From Lasiodiplodia sp. COLG20 (Eukaryota > Ascomycota > Dothideomycetes > Botryosphaeriales > Botryosphaeriaceae), in the NCBI GenBank assembly GCA_009801085.1, contig VNWV01000001.1:5146001-5210000 (forward strand): a DNA stretch of 64,000 nt, given 5' to 3'. The stretch's first letter is position 1. Every line of letters starts with the position of its first letter. Made by a program: the position numbers and the translations under genes. The notes under the pieces were generated by a model. That model was not told the DNA's origin. It saw nothing but the letters and a program-made list of their open reading frames with translations, and did not search any database. Positions 1-10,047 of the stretch are shown in pieces.

Positions 1-840
1 GAGGCGGCGACGCTTTTATATTGGGACGACGGCACTTTGGGCAGCTGGGGCACTGGGGCCCTGGGGCATTGGACTTGGAGCATCACGTCAGGAGGCTGCG
101 GTGCAATGGTACCATCACGTAGAGGCGAGTCGTGAGTTCTGGTGCCCGCGCTCGCGTGGCGGCCGAATGGGGGCGCTTGGCGGGCGGCGGCGCGCAGAGC
201 AGCTTGCTGAACGCGGGCGGCCGAATGGCGACAGGCGGAGCTCTGGTGAGCTGTGTGCTTTTTCATCGAAGCGCGGTTGACGAGCGAAAAGCGGGCGCCG
301 CTTGTGTAACGGCAACGACGCTCTGCAATTGGAGACGTCGGAGCTCTGGCGGCGCAGTGCGCGCCCGCCTGAGAGAACACGCCGGCCACCCTGCGATCTG
401 CGGGCGAGATCGACCACAGCCCAGCGCACCGCTCGCAGCCCACGTGCGGACAGTGGCAGAGCTGCTGTCTCGTGGCTGGTCCTGCCAACCGCTCTTATCA
501 ACCGCTGGGGTGCACGCACGCCGCCGCGCCCCATCACACTCAACTCTCCGGAGGCAGCACCCCGCTCTCGGGGCAACCCAGCGCTGCGGTACGGGTCATC
601 CAATGGCCGGGTCGCCCAATCACTGAAAATGCTCCTACCATGCGCGTGGCTTCGCTGCGGGCCTTGCCGTACTCGCCCCCCTCTGTCTGCCGGGATGCCA
701 ACCACTGTCATTCGTCCACCCACCAGCTCCCACCGTACATTTGCCCCATCTGGTTCATTACCCACGCGGAAGCTAAGCCCTGCGCGTGCCGCATTCCACC
801 ACCCCCCGGCCTGCAATTCCCCCCGCCGCCGCAGTCGAAT
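1..840. other. Intergenic, no gene recognised
   Basis: GC-rich stretch downstream of HIS2. Several overlapping open frames occur on both strands, but their translations are Arg/Ala/Pro/Ser-rich with no familiar motif, as expected by chance in GC-rich DNA. A TATA-like stretch lies at about 14-20; it could belong to a gene beyond the left edge, but nothing supports that. Confidence 0.5.
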
Positions 841-1875
841 TCACGCGTCGACCTGCGCGAGCCGCCCTGCCACCTCTGACGCAGTCACCCTCGCCAGCGA
901 GATGCCGGGGAAGCGCGCGTCGCCGCCCTCGCGCCCCGCCTGGAGGAAGAACAGCTCGCGGATGCCGGTGCGCTCGAGGAACTCGGGCAGGCGAGCGTAG
1001 TTGGTGGCGACGTGCTCGACCTGGTGGCTGTCGTCGGACAGCGTGAACCGTCCGCCGAGCCCCAAGAATACCTGACAAGGGTTAGGCCCCTCCAGACGAA
1101 TATCCTGCCTCATACGTACCTCGCAGATCTCGCTCGTCGGGTACGGCTCCAGCAAGCCCTTGCGCAGCCCGGCCGTGTTCAATTCCAGCAAGCCGCCGTA
1201 AGCGGCGATGAATTCCAGATTGCGCTGTATCCTGCGCCAGACTCCTGCCCACTGCCGGAGCTTCCGGTTTGGCTCATCGCTCAGCAGCCGCACCAGGTCA
1301 AAATGCCCGACGATTGGCGGCCGCAGCGCCTGCAGCATCTCGAGCTGCGCGTCGAAGTAGTCCTCGAACAGCCGCTCGTCCGTGCCCCCGGCTCGCGTGC
1401 GCGCCTCGCTGTACATAGCCTTGTCGAAGTCGATGGGCACCGTGTGCATGTGGTGCACCGAGCCGATGAACAGGTCGAACGCATACTTGTCCTGCAGCTT
1501 CGTGATCCACTGCCGCGACTCGGGCTCCCGTATCCACTCTGTTTCCATGCCGATGAGGATCTGGATCTGCGACCGGTACGCCTCGCGCAGCCGCACCGCT
1601 TCGCGGTAGTAATCGTCGAAGAGCTGCGTGAGCCCCGCCGAGTCCAAGGCCTAGACGTGCCCCAATTCCGCGTGTCAGCCTCACCGCCGCCCGCATCTCC
1701 GCGAACCAGACGTACGCACTTCCTCTGGGTAGAGATCTCCATCGCCGCGCGGAATGTGCTCCGTCAGCGCAAACGTGTGGAATCCTTTGGCGATGGCTGC
1801 CTGGACCATCTCCTCAAGCGTGCCCTTGGCATGGGCGCAGAACTGCCCCGAATGGCTGTGGTGGGAGAATGGCAT
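841..1875 (-). CDS. HIS2: Histidinol-phosphatase, PHP family
   Basis: Catalyses dephosphorylation of L-histidinol phosphate in histidine biosynthesis, in the cytosol. Two exons: 1720-1875 and 841-1650. The 69-base intron has donor GTGCGT and an acceptor ending CTAG, and leaves the frame in phase 0. The 321-residue product is close to yeast His2 (335). PHP metal-site motifs are visible: HHSHSG near the start, TEHIPR, GMETE, GSVHHMH, HFDL and LSDDSH. The start was chosen at the Met before PFSHHSHSG; an upstream in-frame Met at 1953 would add 26 residues of no family character. The codon opening the second exon is not a Met, so that exon is not a gene on its own. Assignment is secure; exon borders were deduced by eye. 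Confidence 0.93.
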
Positions 1876-3112
1876 GGTCGAGTCGGTTGCAGGGTTGGAG
1901 TTGAGGAGATTCTGCGCCGAAATGAAGGTGGGGTGCGACCTGTGGTGGGGCACCGTGCAGGAAATCGAGGGGCCTCTTGTAGGGCTGCCGTCTCAAGCTC
2001 AGGGAAAGGCGCCCCATACGAGACGGAAGGAACGCACCGGACAAGACGAGTGGCTGACGCCTGCACAAGGACCAGTTCTCTGAAGGCCGCACTGGCAGAT
2101 CGGCTCGTCGGTCCATTGTCGGTAGATGCGACCCGCTAAGATACGAACCCTGCTGTCGCGCTAACCTTCCATTCCCTTCAACATCATTCTAGAGCCTGTG
2201 GTGAGAGAGTACTGAATCTTGTTGCATACTTCTGGCTTTCCGCTACTCTCTAGCGCCTTAGATGCTGAAGTTATAGGGCCGAGCAATAGCCAAAAGCGGA
2301 TCGGTAGCGTGAGGATCACAGAAGCTTGACTACACCGCCAACCAGCCATTACCTATTGAGGGGTCCTTAGAACCAAAGCGATATGATGTGTAAAGTTTGG
2401 CCCCCTGACCCCACCGGACAGGTGCCAATCAGCTGTCTCCTGCTCCAGAACTCCGGCCACGTCGCCTTCCAGCAGCTAGTAGCTCTCCAGTCTTGACTTC
2501 AGAGAATAGCGGGACCTAGGCGCCCTAGGCCTGTCTTACAATAGATATTGCCCTACTGCTATGAGCGATTAAGCCCCTATCGGGATGCTCTGGTGCAGTT
2601 CTTAATTTTACATCTGCTTCTGAACGTTTACTCCAACTCCCCATGGAGATGTAGAATATTTTGAAAAGAGGGAAGGCGAGAAGACAAGGGCCTCGAACTG
2701 TTGCCCCACAAGGATCTTGTCTAATGCTGCTTTCTACTATGCGAATCCTTCCCGCTGTGGATGGCCGCCACACTGCGTGGCCGTTGCACTAAAGGTGACC
2801 GGCATTAGCGTCTTTCATGGAAGCGAAGTTGATCAAGGCCTTCATGCGTTCAAACGGAGGAACACGGCTGTTCCACCGCGGCAAGTGTTCCGTCAAATAC
2901 CAGAGCTTGGACGGTACAGGTTGCCGAACCGACAGAACGTTATGGACATCCCAGACTCTAAAGCCAAAGCTCCCTGCGCTAGCAACGGCCTACAGGAGAG
3001 TGAAGGCCGGCATGCGAGTCTGGGGGGGGGAGACGGTTTGGCGGCTCTGGTGGAGCCAGGGGCCCAAAATCTACACCACATATTATTTCTGCGCCGATGC
3101 CACCTCAACAAC
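1876..3112. other. Intergenic between HIS2 and tRNA-Arg
   Basis: Includes the HIS2 promoter side. I looked for the CpcA/Gcn4 element TGASTCA near the HIS2 start and did not find it. From about 2160 the base composition becomes more AT-rich. Open frames here are short and unrecognisable. Confidence 0.45.
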
Positions 3113-3197
3113 GGCCGGTTGGCGCAATGGTAGCGCGTGCGCCTCCTAAATAGGACTAGTAAGCGCAAGGTTGCGGGTTCGAGTCCCGTGCTGGTCG
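3113..3197 (+). tRNA. tRNA-Arg (anticodon CCT) with a 13-base intron
   Basis: Decodes AGG. The full cloverleaf folds by eye. Acceptor arms are 3113-3119 and 3190-3196, with some G-U pairs. The D stem is GCGC/GCGC at 3122-3125 and 3133-3136. The anticodon stem is TGCGC 3138-3142 with GCGCA 3163-3167. The loop is CTCCTA plus A, with anticodon CCT at 3145-3147. The T arm is 3173-3189 with loop TTCGAGT. The intron at 3149-3161 follows position 37, the usual eukaryotic site, and contains AGG, which can pair with the CCT anticodon as in normal pre-tRNA A-helices. The discriminator base is G at 3197. CCA is not encoded. Confidence 0.92.
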
Positions 3198-3222
3198 TAG
3201 CAGGGGTTGATCTCCGGATGAA

Positions 3223-3240
3223 CTTTTCTTTTGCCTTTTT
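3223..3240 (+). terminator. RNA polymerase III terminator of the tRNA
   Basis: Three short T runs (TTTT, TTTT, TTTTT) begin about 26 bases after the tRNA 3' end on the coding strand. This is the expected Pol III termination signal. Confidence 0.6.
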
Positions 3241-3912
3241 GGTCCTCTTTTGCGACTGCTACCAACCAGGGCAATTGACGCCAGGCCTCTCGGTGGAACG
3301 GGGACCCAAAGGCTCCCTGAGAACACGATTGGCTCCTGTGGTGTTGCAACTTGGAGTGTGGCAGACTGGGACAGTTCCGCAGCGCCATTGTTCCCGTCCT
3401 TTTTGTTTTTCTTTTAAAAGACGGCTCCAGCGCTTCGGTTTGCCCTCTGCAAGCTGTTCAGCAGTGGCATAGATAGACAAACGGAGGGAGTGACCAGAGA
3501 AGGCTGCAGCGTCAGCTTGGAACACCCGCCCTCTTATCTTATCATAGATCGCCCGTCTAGTCTCGCTCCGAAGGGTCTTTTGGGCGCTTGCTGCTATAAG
3601 GCGCAATTTATTACTTAGGAATGGGTGGATGATGAGGCTTAGCTCGCCGCAACATGGCATTGCACGCGTCGTGCCGCCAACCTACACGCTCTGATGTTTG
3701 CTGCCTAGTATATTGCGCAAGGCTCACTTTTGGTATGTATGTACATGACATTGGACGGGTTGTGCCCCCAACATACATGCTCTGGCGTTTGCTGCCTTGT
3801 ATTGCACGAGGCTGTGTTCAGGTACATGAGTCATCAAGCCGCCGCATCTCACATTTATACCAAACATTCGCAACATCAGGCATTTCATTTTTAACACAAA
3901 CTTCCCCCAACC
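3241..3912. other. Intergenic, upstream of Nudix gene
   Basis: No coding region recognised. The last 260 bases contain a diverged tandem duplication, listed separately, and should hold the promoter of the Nudix gene that starts at 3913. Confidence 0.45.
3652..3833 (+). repeat. Diverged tandem duplication, unit about 91 bases
   Basis: Two adjacent direct copies start at 3652 and 3743. Both begin ACATGRCATT and share blocks such as CCAAC.TACA.GCTCTG, GTTTGCTGCC and GGCTSWSTTY. Differences are a mix of transitions and transversions plus one small gap, so the duplication is old. It ends 80 bases before the Nudix start codon. Seen directly in the sequence; function unknown. Confidence 0.75.
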
Positions 3913-4579
3913 ATGTCGCCGCCAGCTGCTAAGAACGCCCGCGTTGGCGTGGGAGTTTTCATTCTCAACGATAAGAATCAGTTCATTATTGGTAAACGTA
4001 AAGGCAGCCACGGCGCCGGTATGTTTGAGCCCTCCATTATCAAGTTATCGCGACGTCAGGTACCTCTGCGCGGTCAGCATGCCAAGCAAACGCGCTTTTC
4101 CCTCCAGACAAAGCCATACTTATCCCACGAGGACTGCAACACGCTGATCTCTGTACAGGTACCTGGGCACTGCCAGGCGGTCATCTCGAATTCGGCGAGG
4201 GGTTTGAAGAGTGTGCTGCAAGGGAGACGATGGAAGAGACCGGGCTGGAGACGACGGACGTGCGCTTTTTCACTGCAACAAACAGCGTCTTCACGAACAT
4301 TGGGGCTCACTACGTGACGATTTTTATGACGGCAAGGATAAGCGGCGAAAAGACGGAACCCGAGGTGATTTCATTAGACACAATTTTCTGGACTGCACTA
4401 ACGAGTTCTTGCAGAACCTCGAGCCAGAGAAGTGTGAGATGTGGAAATGGGTAGACTGGGAAGAGTTACGGACCATGGCAGAGAAATTCAAATCGGGAGG
4501 GGACGAGGCTCCGAAACTCTTCTTGCCGTTGGTGAATCTCTTTGATCAGCACCGGGGAATCAACCTCTCGCAAGCGTAA
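3913..4579 (+). CDS. NUDT15-like Nudix hydrolase
   Basis: Predicted to hydrolyse nucleoside diphosphate-X substrates. NUDT15 relatives act on oxidised or modified dNTPs, but the exact substrate cannot be read from sequence. Exons are 3913-4018, 4159-4364 and 4415-4579, encoding 158 residues. The Nudix box lies in exon 2: [13 protein letters not shown] followed by RETMEETGL, matching GX5EX7REUXEEXGU with all key Glu residues. The PGGHLEFGE form is typical of NUDT15/MTH1-type fungal enzymes. Intron 1 falls between SHGAG and TWALPGG in phase 1; intron 2 is in phase 0. It ends only 82 bases from the convergent CUE-domain gene. Confidence 0.88.
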
Positions 4580-4661
4580 TTCCGCGATCAACCTTCGGCG
4601 CTCTTGCCATGAGAACCAATGTATCTATTTTTACTATTTGACACGCTCCGTAATATAGTAC

Positions 4662-5285
4662 TTATGATTGTGCTGCCTTGGCCTTGTCCTTCTCCAACAT
4701 CTTCCTCCGTGCAGCTAGGATCATCTCTTCACGGCGGCGCTGCAGATTCCGCTGGCGCTCTGCCTTGTTCTGCGACCACGAGGGCTTCTTCGGGGCTTCC
4801 TCTTGCGGTGCTGCATCTTCGTCTTGGATCTTGGATGCAAGCTTGTATCTTGTTATCAGGTCAGGCTGGGAGGGCGTCGCGACGGGTTCACGCTGAGCGG
4901 GGCGAGCTTGAGCCTGCGGGGGCATAGGCGGCTGGAAAGACGGAGGCGGCTTTTGTAGATTGTCAGTCAGTCGTTCCTTGGAGTTAAAATGGCGGCATAC
5001 CGTTTCCAGGCCCCTTCCGCTCAGAACGCGCTCCGTGGTGGCAGCGACGTTGTTGCCATTGCGCGACAGATCCCACATGATCTGGCGGCGATCGAGCTGG
5101 GGGAACATCTGGGATATCTGCTCGACGGCGGCGGGGTTCACGCGCGGAGCGGCATTTCGGCTCCCTGCTGGGCGTTGCTGGCCCTGTGCAGAGGATGGCG
5201 AGTTGTACCAGCGGAATATGAGGAAGCTGACGACAATTATGACGAGCAGCTGCGGGATGTTGAGGGTGCTGCCGCCGTCCGACAT
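4662..5285 (-). CDS. CUE1: CUE-domain ER membrane protein (Cue1-like)
   Basis: In yeast Cue1 anchors the E2 Ubc7 at the ER and activates it in ER-associated degradation. This product has one N-terminal transmembrane segment (about residues 8-28), then a CUE domain (about 48-92) with the MFP motif, a Pro/Gln linker, and a basic coiled C-terminus ending KDKAKAAQS. The frame is open throughout (207 residues), but positions 4950-5000 form a probable 51-base intron: donor GTATGC, branch CTGAC, acceptor AAAAG. Removing it gives 190 residues and joins GRGLET to PPPSF, the join I would expect for the family. Whether the Ubc7-binding C-terminal element is conserved is not clear. Confidence 0.82.
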   Translation of the reverse strand: MSDGGSTLNIPQLLVIIVVSFLIFRWYNSPSSAQGQQRPAGSRNAAPRVNPAAVEQISQMFPQLDRRQIMWDLSRNGNNVAATTERVLSGRGLETVCRHFNSKERLTDNLQKPPPSFQPPMPPQAQARPAQREPVATPSQPDLITRYKLASKIQDEDAAPQEEAPKKPSWSQNKAERQRNLQRRREEMILAARRKMLEKDKAKAAQS

Positions 5286-6260
5286 GGGTAGAGACGGCGA
5301 TTCGGCGCGATTCCGAGACGGGGAAGCGGGGGCGCGTGGCGGGGAAATAGGGCGGACGACCAGAGAGCAGAGCGCGATGTCAGTTGCTCAAGCGCGGTTG
5401 ATGGCGGTCGACGTGGGCGAGAGGGTCTGAAAGCGGGCGCGGTGTAGGGTGGACCAAGTGTCGTCAGAGCGCGGAAGTCAGACCCCTGCCGCATCACCAA
5501 CCAAGTCTGTTTGAGCCAAACCGGACCCACCATGCCATCCAACGGGACCAACAGCGCGCCAACAGCGCAGTCTCACACGACAGCCGATGACAGTGGGACG
5601 CCGACTTCAGCCGCACAGGGCTGCTGTGGCTGCAGGCGCGTCGGCACTTCACTCTCTTTCTTGCCGCTTCGGGTAATTCTCTGACTGCCTGCATCGCCGT
5701 CTACTGCCGCCTCGTCGCTCTGGCGCGACTCAGTGACTGGCCCCGTCGCTATTTCTCCGCCTCAAGAGCACATGCACCGCCAGCTCCGAGATCGCTACAT
5801 GGACCGCGACGCATTCTAGACCTGCCGGCGGCTTGAGAGGCTGCGCGCATGAGCATACAGCTAGCCGTTTTCCGGAGGGCAGATGCCGACGGAACGGCCT
5901 TATTCAGCCGGCTGGGCCCGAGGTGGATCGGCGGCGTGGGGGAGCGACAAGCTCGTGCAACTCGAGCGGATCGCCAGTCAAGCATTTGCTGCTGCTGCAG
6001 GGAGCACTCGCCGAACGCTTGCCCGAGCTAGAAGCCGCCATGCTGTCGCAGAATTGTTGTCCCCCGCGACCGCGACGGCTTTCCCCACGCCAAGTTTTCC
6101 CACCTATCAGCCCGCACAGAGCCCCGCCGTGGGGTCCAGCATTCTTCCGGCGCGCTCATGAACGCCGCACCTCATTTATATCCGCCATTGTTCCCCGCCA
6201 TTGGCCTTGCTAATCCTCCTCTCCTCCTTCTCCTCTACTCCGACCTTGCACTCCCCAGCC
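5286..6260. other. Intergenic, divergent promoter region
   Basis: Separates the divergently transcribed CUE gene and L-galactonate dehydratase gene. A small frame starting at 5532 (about 50 codons, plus strand) has no recognisable features. CT-rich sequence precedes the start at 6261. No defined regulatory motif was identified. Confidence 0.45.
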
Positions 6261-7709
6261 ATGGTTACCATCACACACGCAACCACGCGCGATGTGCGCT
6301 TTCCGGTGCGCTAATCTGCCCGCTAACGCCCGTCACGCGCCCTCGACTGACTCTCGTCCAGACGTCTCTTGACAAGACTGGCTCCGATGCCATGAATGCT
6401 GCCGGCGACTACTCGGCCGCCTACTGCATTCTGCACACCGACGGCCAGTTTGAAGGCCATGGCATGGTAGCTCCACCTCTTCTCTGGCTCTGAAGCATGC
6501 TGACTTCCCCAGACCTTCACAATCGGCCGTGGCAATGAGATTGTGTGCCAGGCAATCAGCCAGCTCGCCCAGCGCGTGCAGGGCAAGTCCCTCGAGAGCC
6601 TCGTCGAGAACTGGGGCAAGACGTGGAGGTATCTGGTTGCCGACAGCCAGCTGCGCTGGATTGGCCCTGAAAAGGGTGTCATCCACCTCGCTCTCGGTGC
6701 TGTCGTGAACGCCATCTGGGATCTGTGGGCGAAGACGCTCAACAAGCCCGTCTGGCGCATCGTCTCCGAAATGTCGCCCGAGGAATTCGTCAAGTGCATC
6801 GATTTCCGCTACATCACCGACGCCATCACCCCCGAAGAGGCCATCCAAATCCTTACCGACGCCCAGCAGGGCAAGGAGCAGCGTTTCAAGGATGCTGAGG
6901 CCAACCGCGCTGTTCCTGCATACACCACCAGTGCCGGCTGGCTCGGCTATGGTCGGGAAAAGATGAAGGGGCTGTTGGAGGAGACGCTTAAGGCAGGATA
7001 CAAGCACTTCAAGCTCAAGGTCGGCACTTCGATTGACGAGGACCGCACCCGCCTGGGCATTGCGCGTGAAGTCATCGGCTTCGACAAGGGAAACATCCTC
7101 ATGGTCGACGCCAACCAGGTCTGGTCCGTGCCCGAGGCCATTGAGTACATGAAGCAGCTTGCAGACTTCAAGCCCTGGTTCATCGAGGAGCCCACCTCGC
7201 CCGATGATGTCTTCGGTCACAAGGCGATCCGCGAGGCTCTCAAGCCCTATGGCATCGGCGTCGCCACCGGCGAAATGTGCCAGAACCGCGTCATCTTCAA
7301 GCAACTGCTCCAGCAGGGTGCCATTGACATTTGTCAGATCGATGCCTGCCGCATGGGAGGTGTCAACGAGGTGCTTGCCGTTCTGTTGATGGCCAAGAAG
7401 TTCAACGTGCCCATCGTTCCGCACTCGGGAGGTGTCGGCTTGCCCGAGTACACTCAGCACCTTAGCACCATCGACTATGTTGCCGTCAGCGGCAAGCTCA
7501 GTGTCCTGGAGTACGTCGACCACCTGCACGAGCACTTCCTCCACCCCAGTGAGATCAAGAACGGCTACTACGTCACTCCTACCTCGCCTGGTTACAGTGT
7601 GGAGATGAAGGCGGAGAGCATGGACCAGTTCGAGTTCCCTGGCAAGGACGGCGTCAGTTGGTGGAAGAGTGCCGAGGCGAAGCCCATCTTGGAGGGCGAG
7701 AGGATATGA
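6261..7709 (+). CDS. lgd1: L-galactonate dehydratase, enolase superfamily
   Basis: Converts L-galactonate to L-threo-3-deoxy-hexulosonate, second step of fungal D-galacturonate (pectin) catabolism, in the cytosol. Exons are 6261-6305, 6362-6466 and 6513-7709; the 448-residue product matches the length of Trichoderma Lgd1 (about 450). Near-identity to that family is visible in blocks such as TSLDKTGSDAMNAAGDYSAA, TFTIGRGN, WRYLV.DSQLRWIGPEKG and DFRYITDA. Superfamily residues present: KLKVGT lysines, metal ligands in MVDANQVW, WFIEEPTSPDD and GVATGEMCQN, and the PHSGG histidine. Both introns are phase 0. The related L-fuconate dehydratase (ENOSF1) is the alternative, but the match favours Lgd1. 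The rest of the galacturonate pathway is not in this window. Confidence 0.94.
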
Positions 7710-8777
7710 AGTGGCGCAGGCCGCAAAATCTAATGTCTGTTTAACGAAGAAAATATAGATATCATTGAATGTAGCTTCTTGGTTTACTTTCGACGCCTTC
7801 CCTTACTGGACCTTGATCAAGCTAGCACACTCACGGATATCTAAGCACAAGCAAGATAGTTAATGCGAAGGGTTACCTCTTGTAGAAGGTTACAGTTAGC
7901 CCATGTTCCAAGGCCCTGTCATTTACTCCCGCTAGCCTTCGGCTCTGATGCACATTTGCATCATATTGCGGGACAACTCAACAGCCACCGGAACAGACGG
8001 AACCCCGAGAGCCGAGTGATATATGCTTCCAGAAGCCCGCAGAGGCTAGTGTCGGAGATAATATAATATTTCCCGAAGCGCGAGCAATATTATTTCAGCC
8101 TCGGCGGGATGCCGTTGCCTCTGAACGGATCAGTCGCATGCGAATTTTGCTCCTTATGCACTTCATTAGAGCCAAGAGCTTGGCTAGATGACTGCAGTCA
8201 ATACAAAAGCCCAGAAGTAATCTGATATCTGTGAGCGTTGCAAGGTAGAATGTTAGCGCGTATGTAAGCTGCTCGGCCGACGGTTCATCCGCCCTATTTG
8301 GGGAACACCATCTGAGCTAGAATTTGAAGATACGTTTGCTCCCGAAAGACGTCATCGTTCTTTGTCATACCTCATCTCGAAGTTGTGCTTTTCCCGTGCA
8401 CATATGTACTAGCAGGTAAAGGCAAAGGATTTTTTGCGGGAGTGGCTGTTCACAGAGTGTTCTAATATAGCTCGATTAGAAAACAGCTTCTTGTAGAAAG
8501 CGTGGTTTTCGGGGTACATCGCCATACATGATCATGTGGAATAAGGTGATTCTCCACTTGGCGGCTCCGCGATGGCCGCAACCCCGCATTCCAGGCGTCG
8601 GTCGTTGACGTGATAGTTGATTTCCAATGGATTTCCAATCAGTCCCACTCGTCAAAGCTTGGCAGAATAGTTATGTACAAGGGTTCGGATTAAGCATAAG
8701 GCTGGCATACATATATATTGTGGTCGTGTTGCTCGTTGCAGAGTCGAAATCCACCGATATCAAGCAAAGTTCACGAT
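7710..8777. other. Intergenic, AT-richer, no gene recognised
   Basis: About 1 kb between lgd1 and the NmrA-like gene. Visibly richer in A and T than the flanking genes. Only short open frames without domain-like content. No repeat copies noticed. Confidence 0.45.
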
Positions 8778-9913
8778 ATGACGAAAACGATCGCAGTCAC
8801 TGGTGCTACTGGAACACAGGGAGGGTCCGTTGCTCGCGTGCTCCTGCAAAGCGGTAATTGGACAGTTCGGGCGGTCACACGCAACCCGAAAGGAGAGGCC
8901 GCTAAAGCTCTCGCTGCTCAGGGAGCTGAAGTCGTTGCTGCGGATTTCAATGATGAAGGATCGTTGGTGAAAGCCTTTGAGGTGAGCGAAGTATTTACAT
9001 GATAGTATTCAAGTGGGAGCCAATATTTCTCTACTGTTTTTGCGATGGCAACTGAAGCATTTCTCCGATAAGAAGCGAAACTGAATGCTGGCAGGGTGCC
9101 CATGCCGTGTATGCGGTGACAAACTTCTGGGAGCACCTCTTCTCCGGGAAATCACAATCTGAGGCTGGCGAGATCGAAGAACAGCAAGCGCTGCTTTTAG
9201 CAAGGGCTGCATCGCAGACGAAAACGCTGGAGCATTACATCTGGAGCACAATTCCACCCGCGAGTGACCTGACTGGTGGCCGATACCCCGTTCCGCACTT
9301 GGACCACAAAGCGAAGATCGACCAACGCATCCGTTCCGAGCTCCCGGACTTGGCGGTGAAGACGACGTTTCTCTACGTTGGCTTCTACTCTTCGAACCTG
9401 GCCTTCTATCCTAACCTCAAGCCCTTTGAAGTTGTAGGTGATACTAAGCCCTGGAAATGGGGGCAAGAAGCTGATCGTAAACTGTAGCCGGGAAGCGGCA
9501 AGTATGTCCTCGCCCTCCCTACGAAGCCATCCGCCACCATTCCCGTCACCGGCGATGTCTCCGTGACGGTGGGCGTGTGGGTGCGTCAAGTGCTCGCGAA
9601 CCCCGGGAAAACGCTTGGGAAGTATGCCAGCGTGCACACCGAAGTCATAACTTTCGAGAAGATGGCCCGGGACTGGAGCGAGGTTACCGGAAAGCCTGCC
9701 GTCTTCGCAGAGATCTCGTTTGAAGGATACGAACAGCTCTGGGGCGTGCCTGGACGTGAGATTGCTGATCAGCTGAAGTTCGGCGAACATGTTAGTGATT
9801 GGCATGCTCACCTAGGAGATTTGTACGTGAGCAAGGAGGAGCTGGGGATTTCTCCAGAGGAAGCTAAGGGCTTCAAGTATGCCCTGGAACAGCTCAAGAC
9901 GCATCTTCTCTAA
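8778..9913 (+). CDS. NmrA-like NAD(P)-binding protein
   Basis: Member of the NmrA/isoflavone-reductase-like atypical SDR group. These act either as NADP redox sensors that regulate transcription (NmrA, HSCARG) or as reductases; the substrate is unknown. Exons are 8778-8981, 9095-9433 and 9488-9913, giving 322 residues. The Rossmann motif GATGTQGGS is near the N-terminus, followed by VRAVTRNP and a conserved TNFWEH block. The second intron (54 bases) links FEV to PGSGKYV, a join well conserved in the family. The gene converges with the broken permease, 134 bases away. A second, unlike NmrA-type gene lies at about 35 kb. Confidence 0.88.
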
Positions 9914-10047
9914 TCATGTTTATTTCTCGTCTGTCTTTGAAAGGCTTTCCGTAAGCGGTAGTTGAGGAAATTAAATTGAGATGTTGGATCTAAAACTTAC
10001 TTGAACCTAATGGTTTGATAACATAAGTGCGGTGCCTTATTCTTTTA

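Noticed and set aside
1..840. Overlapping GC-rich open frames at the left edge
   Set aside because: All are Arg/Ala/Pro/Ser-rich on both strands at once, as expected from composition alone.
6333..7544. 403-codon open frame antisense to L-galactonate dehydratase
   Set aside because: Mirror of strong codon bias in the coding strand; Leu/Val/Asp/Gly-rich translation without domains, and it crosses an exon-intron border of the real gene.
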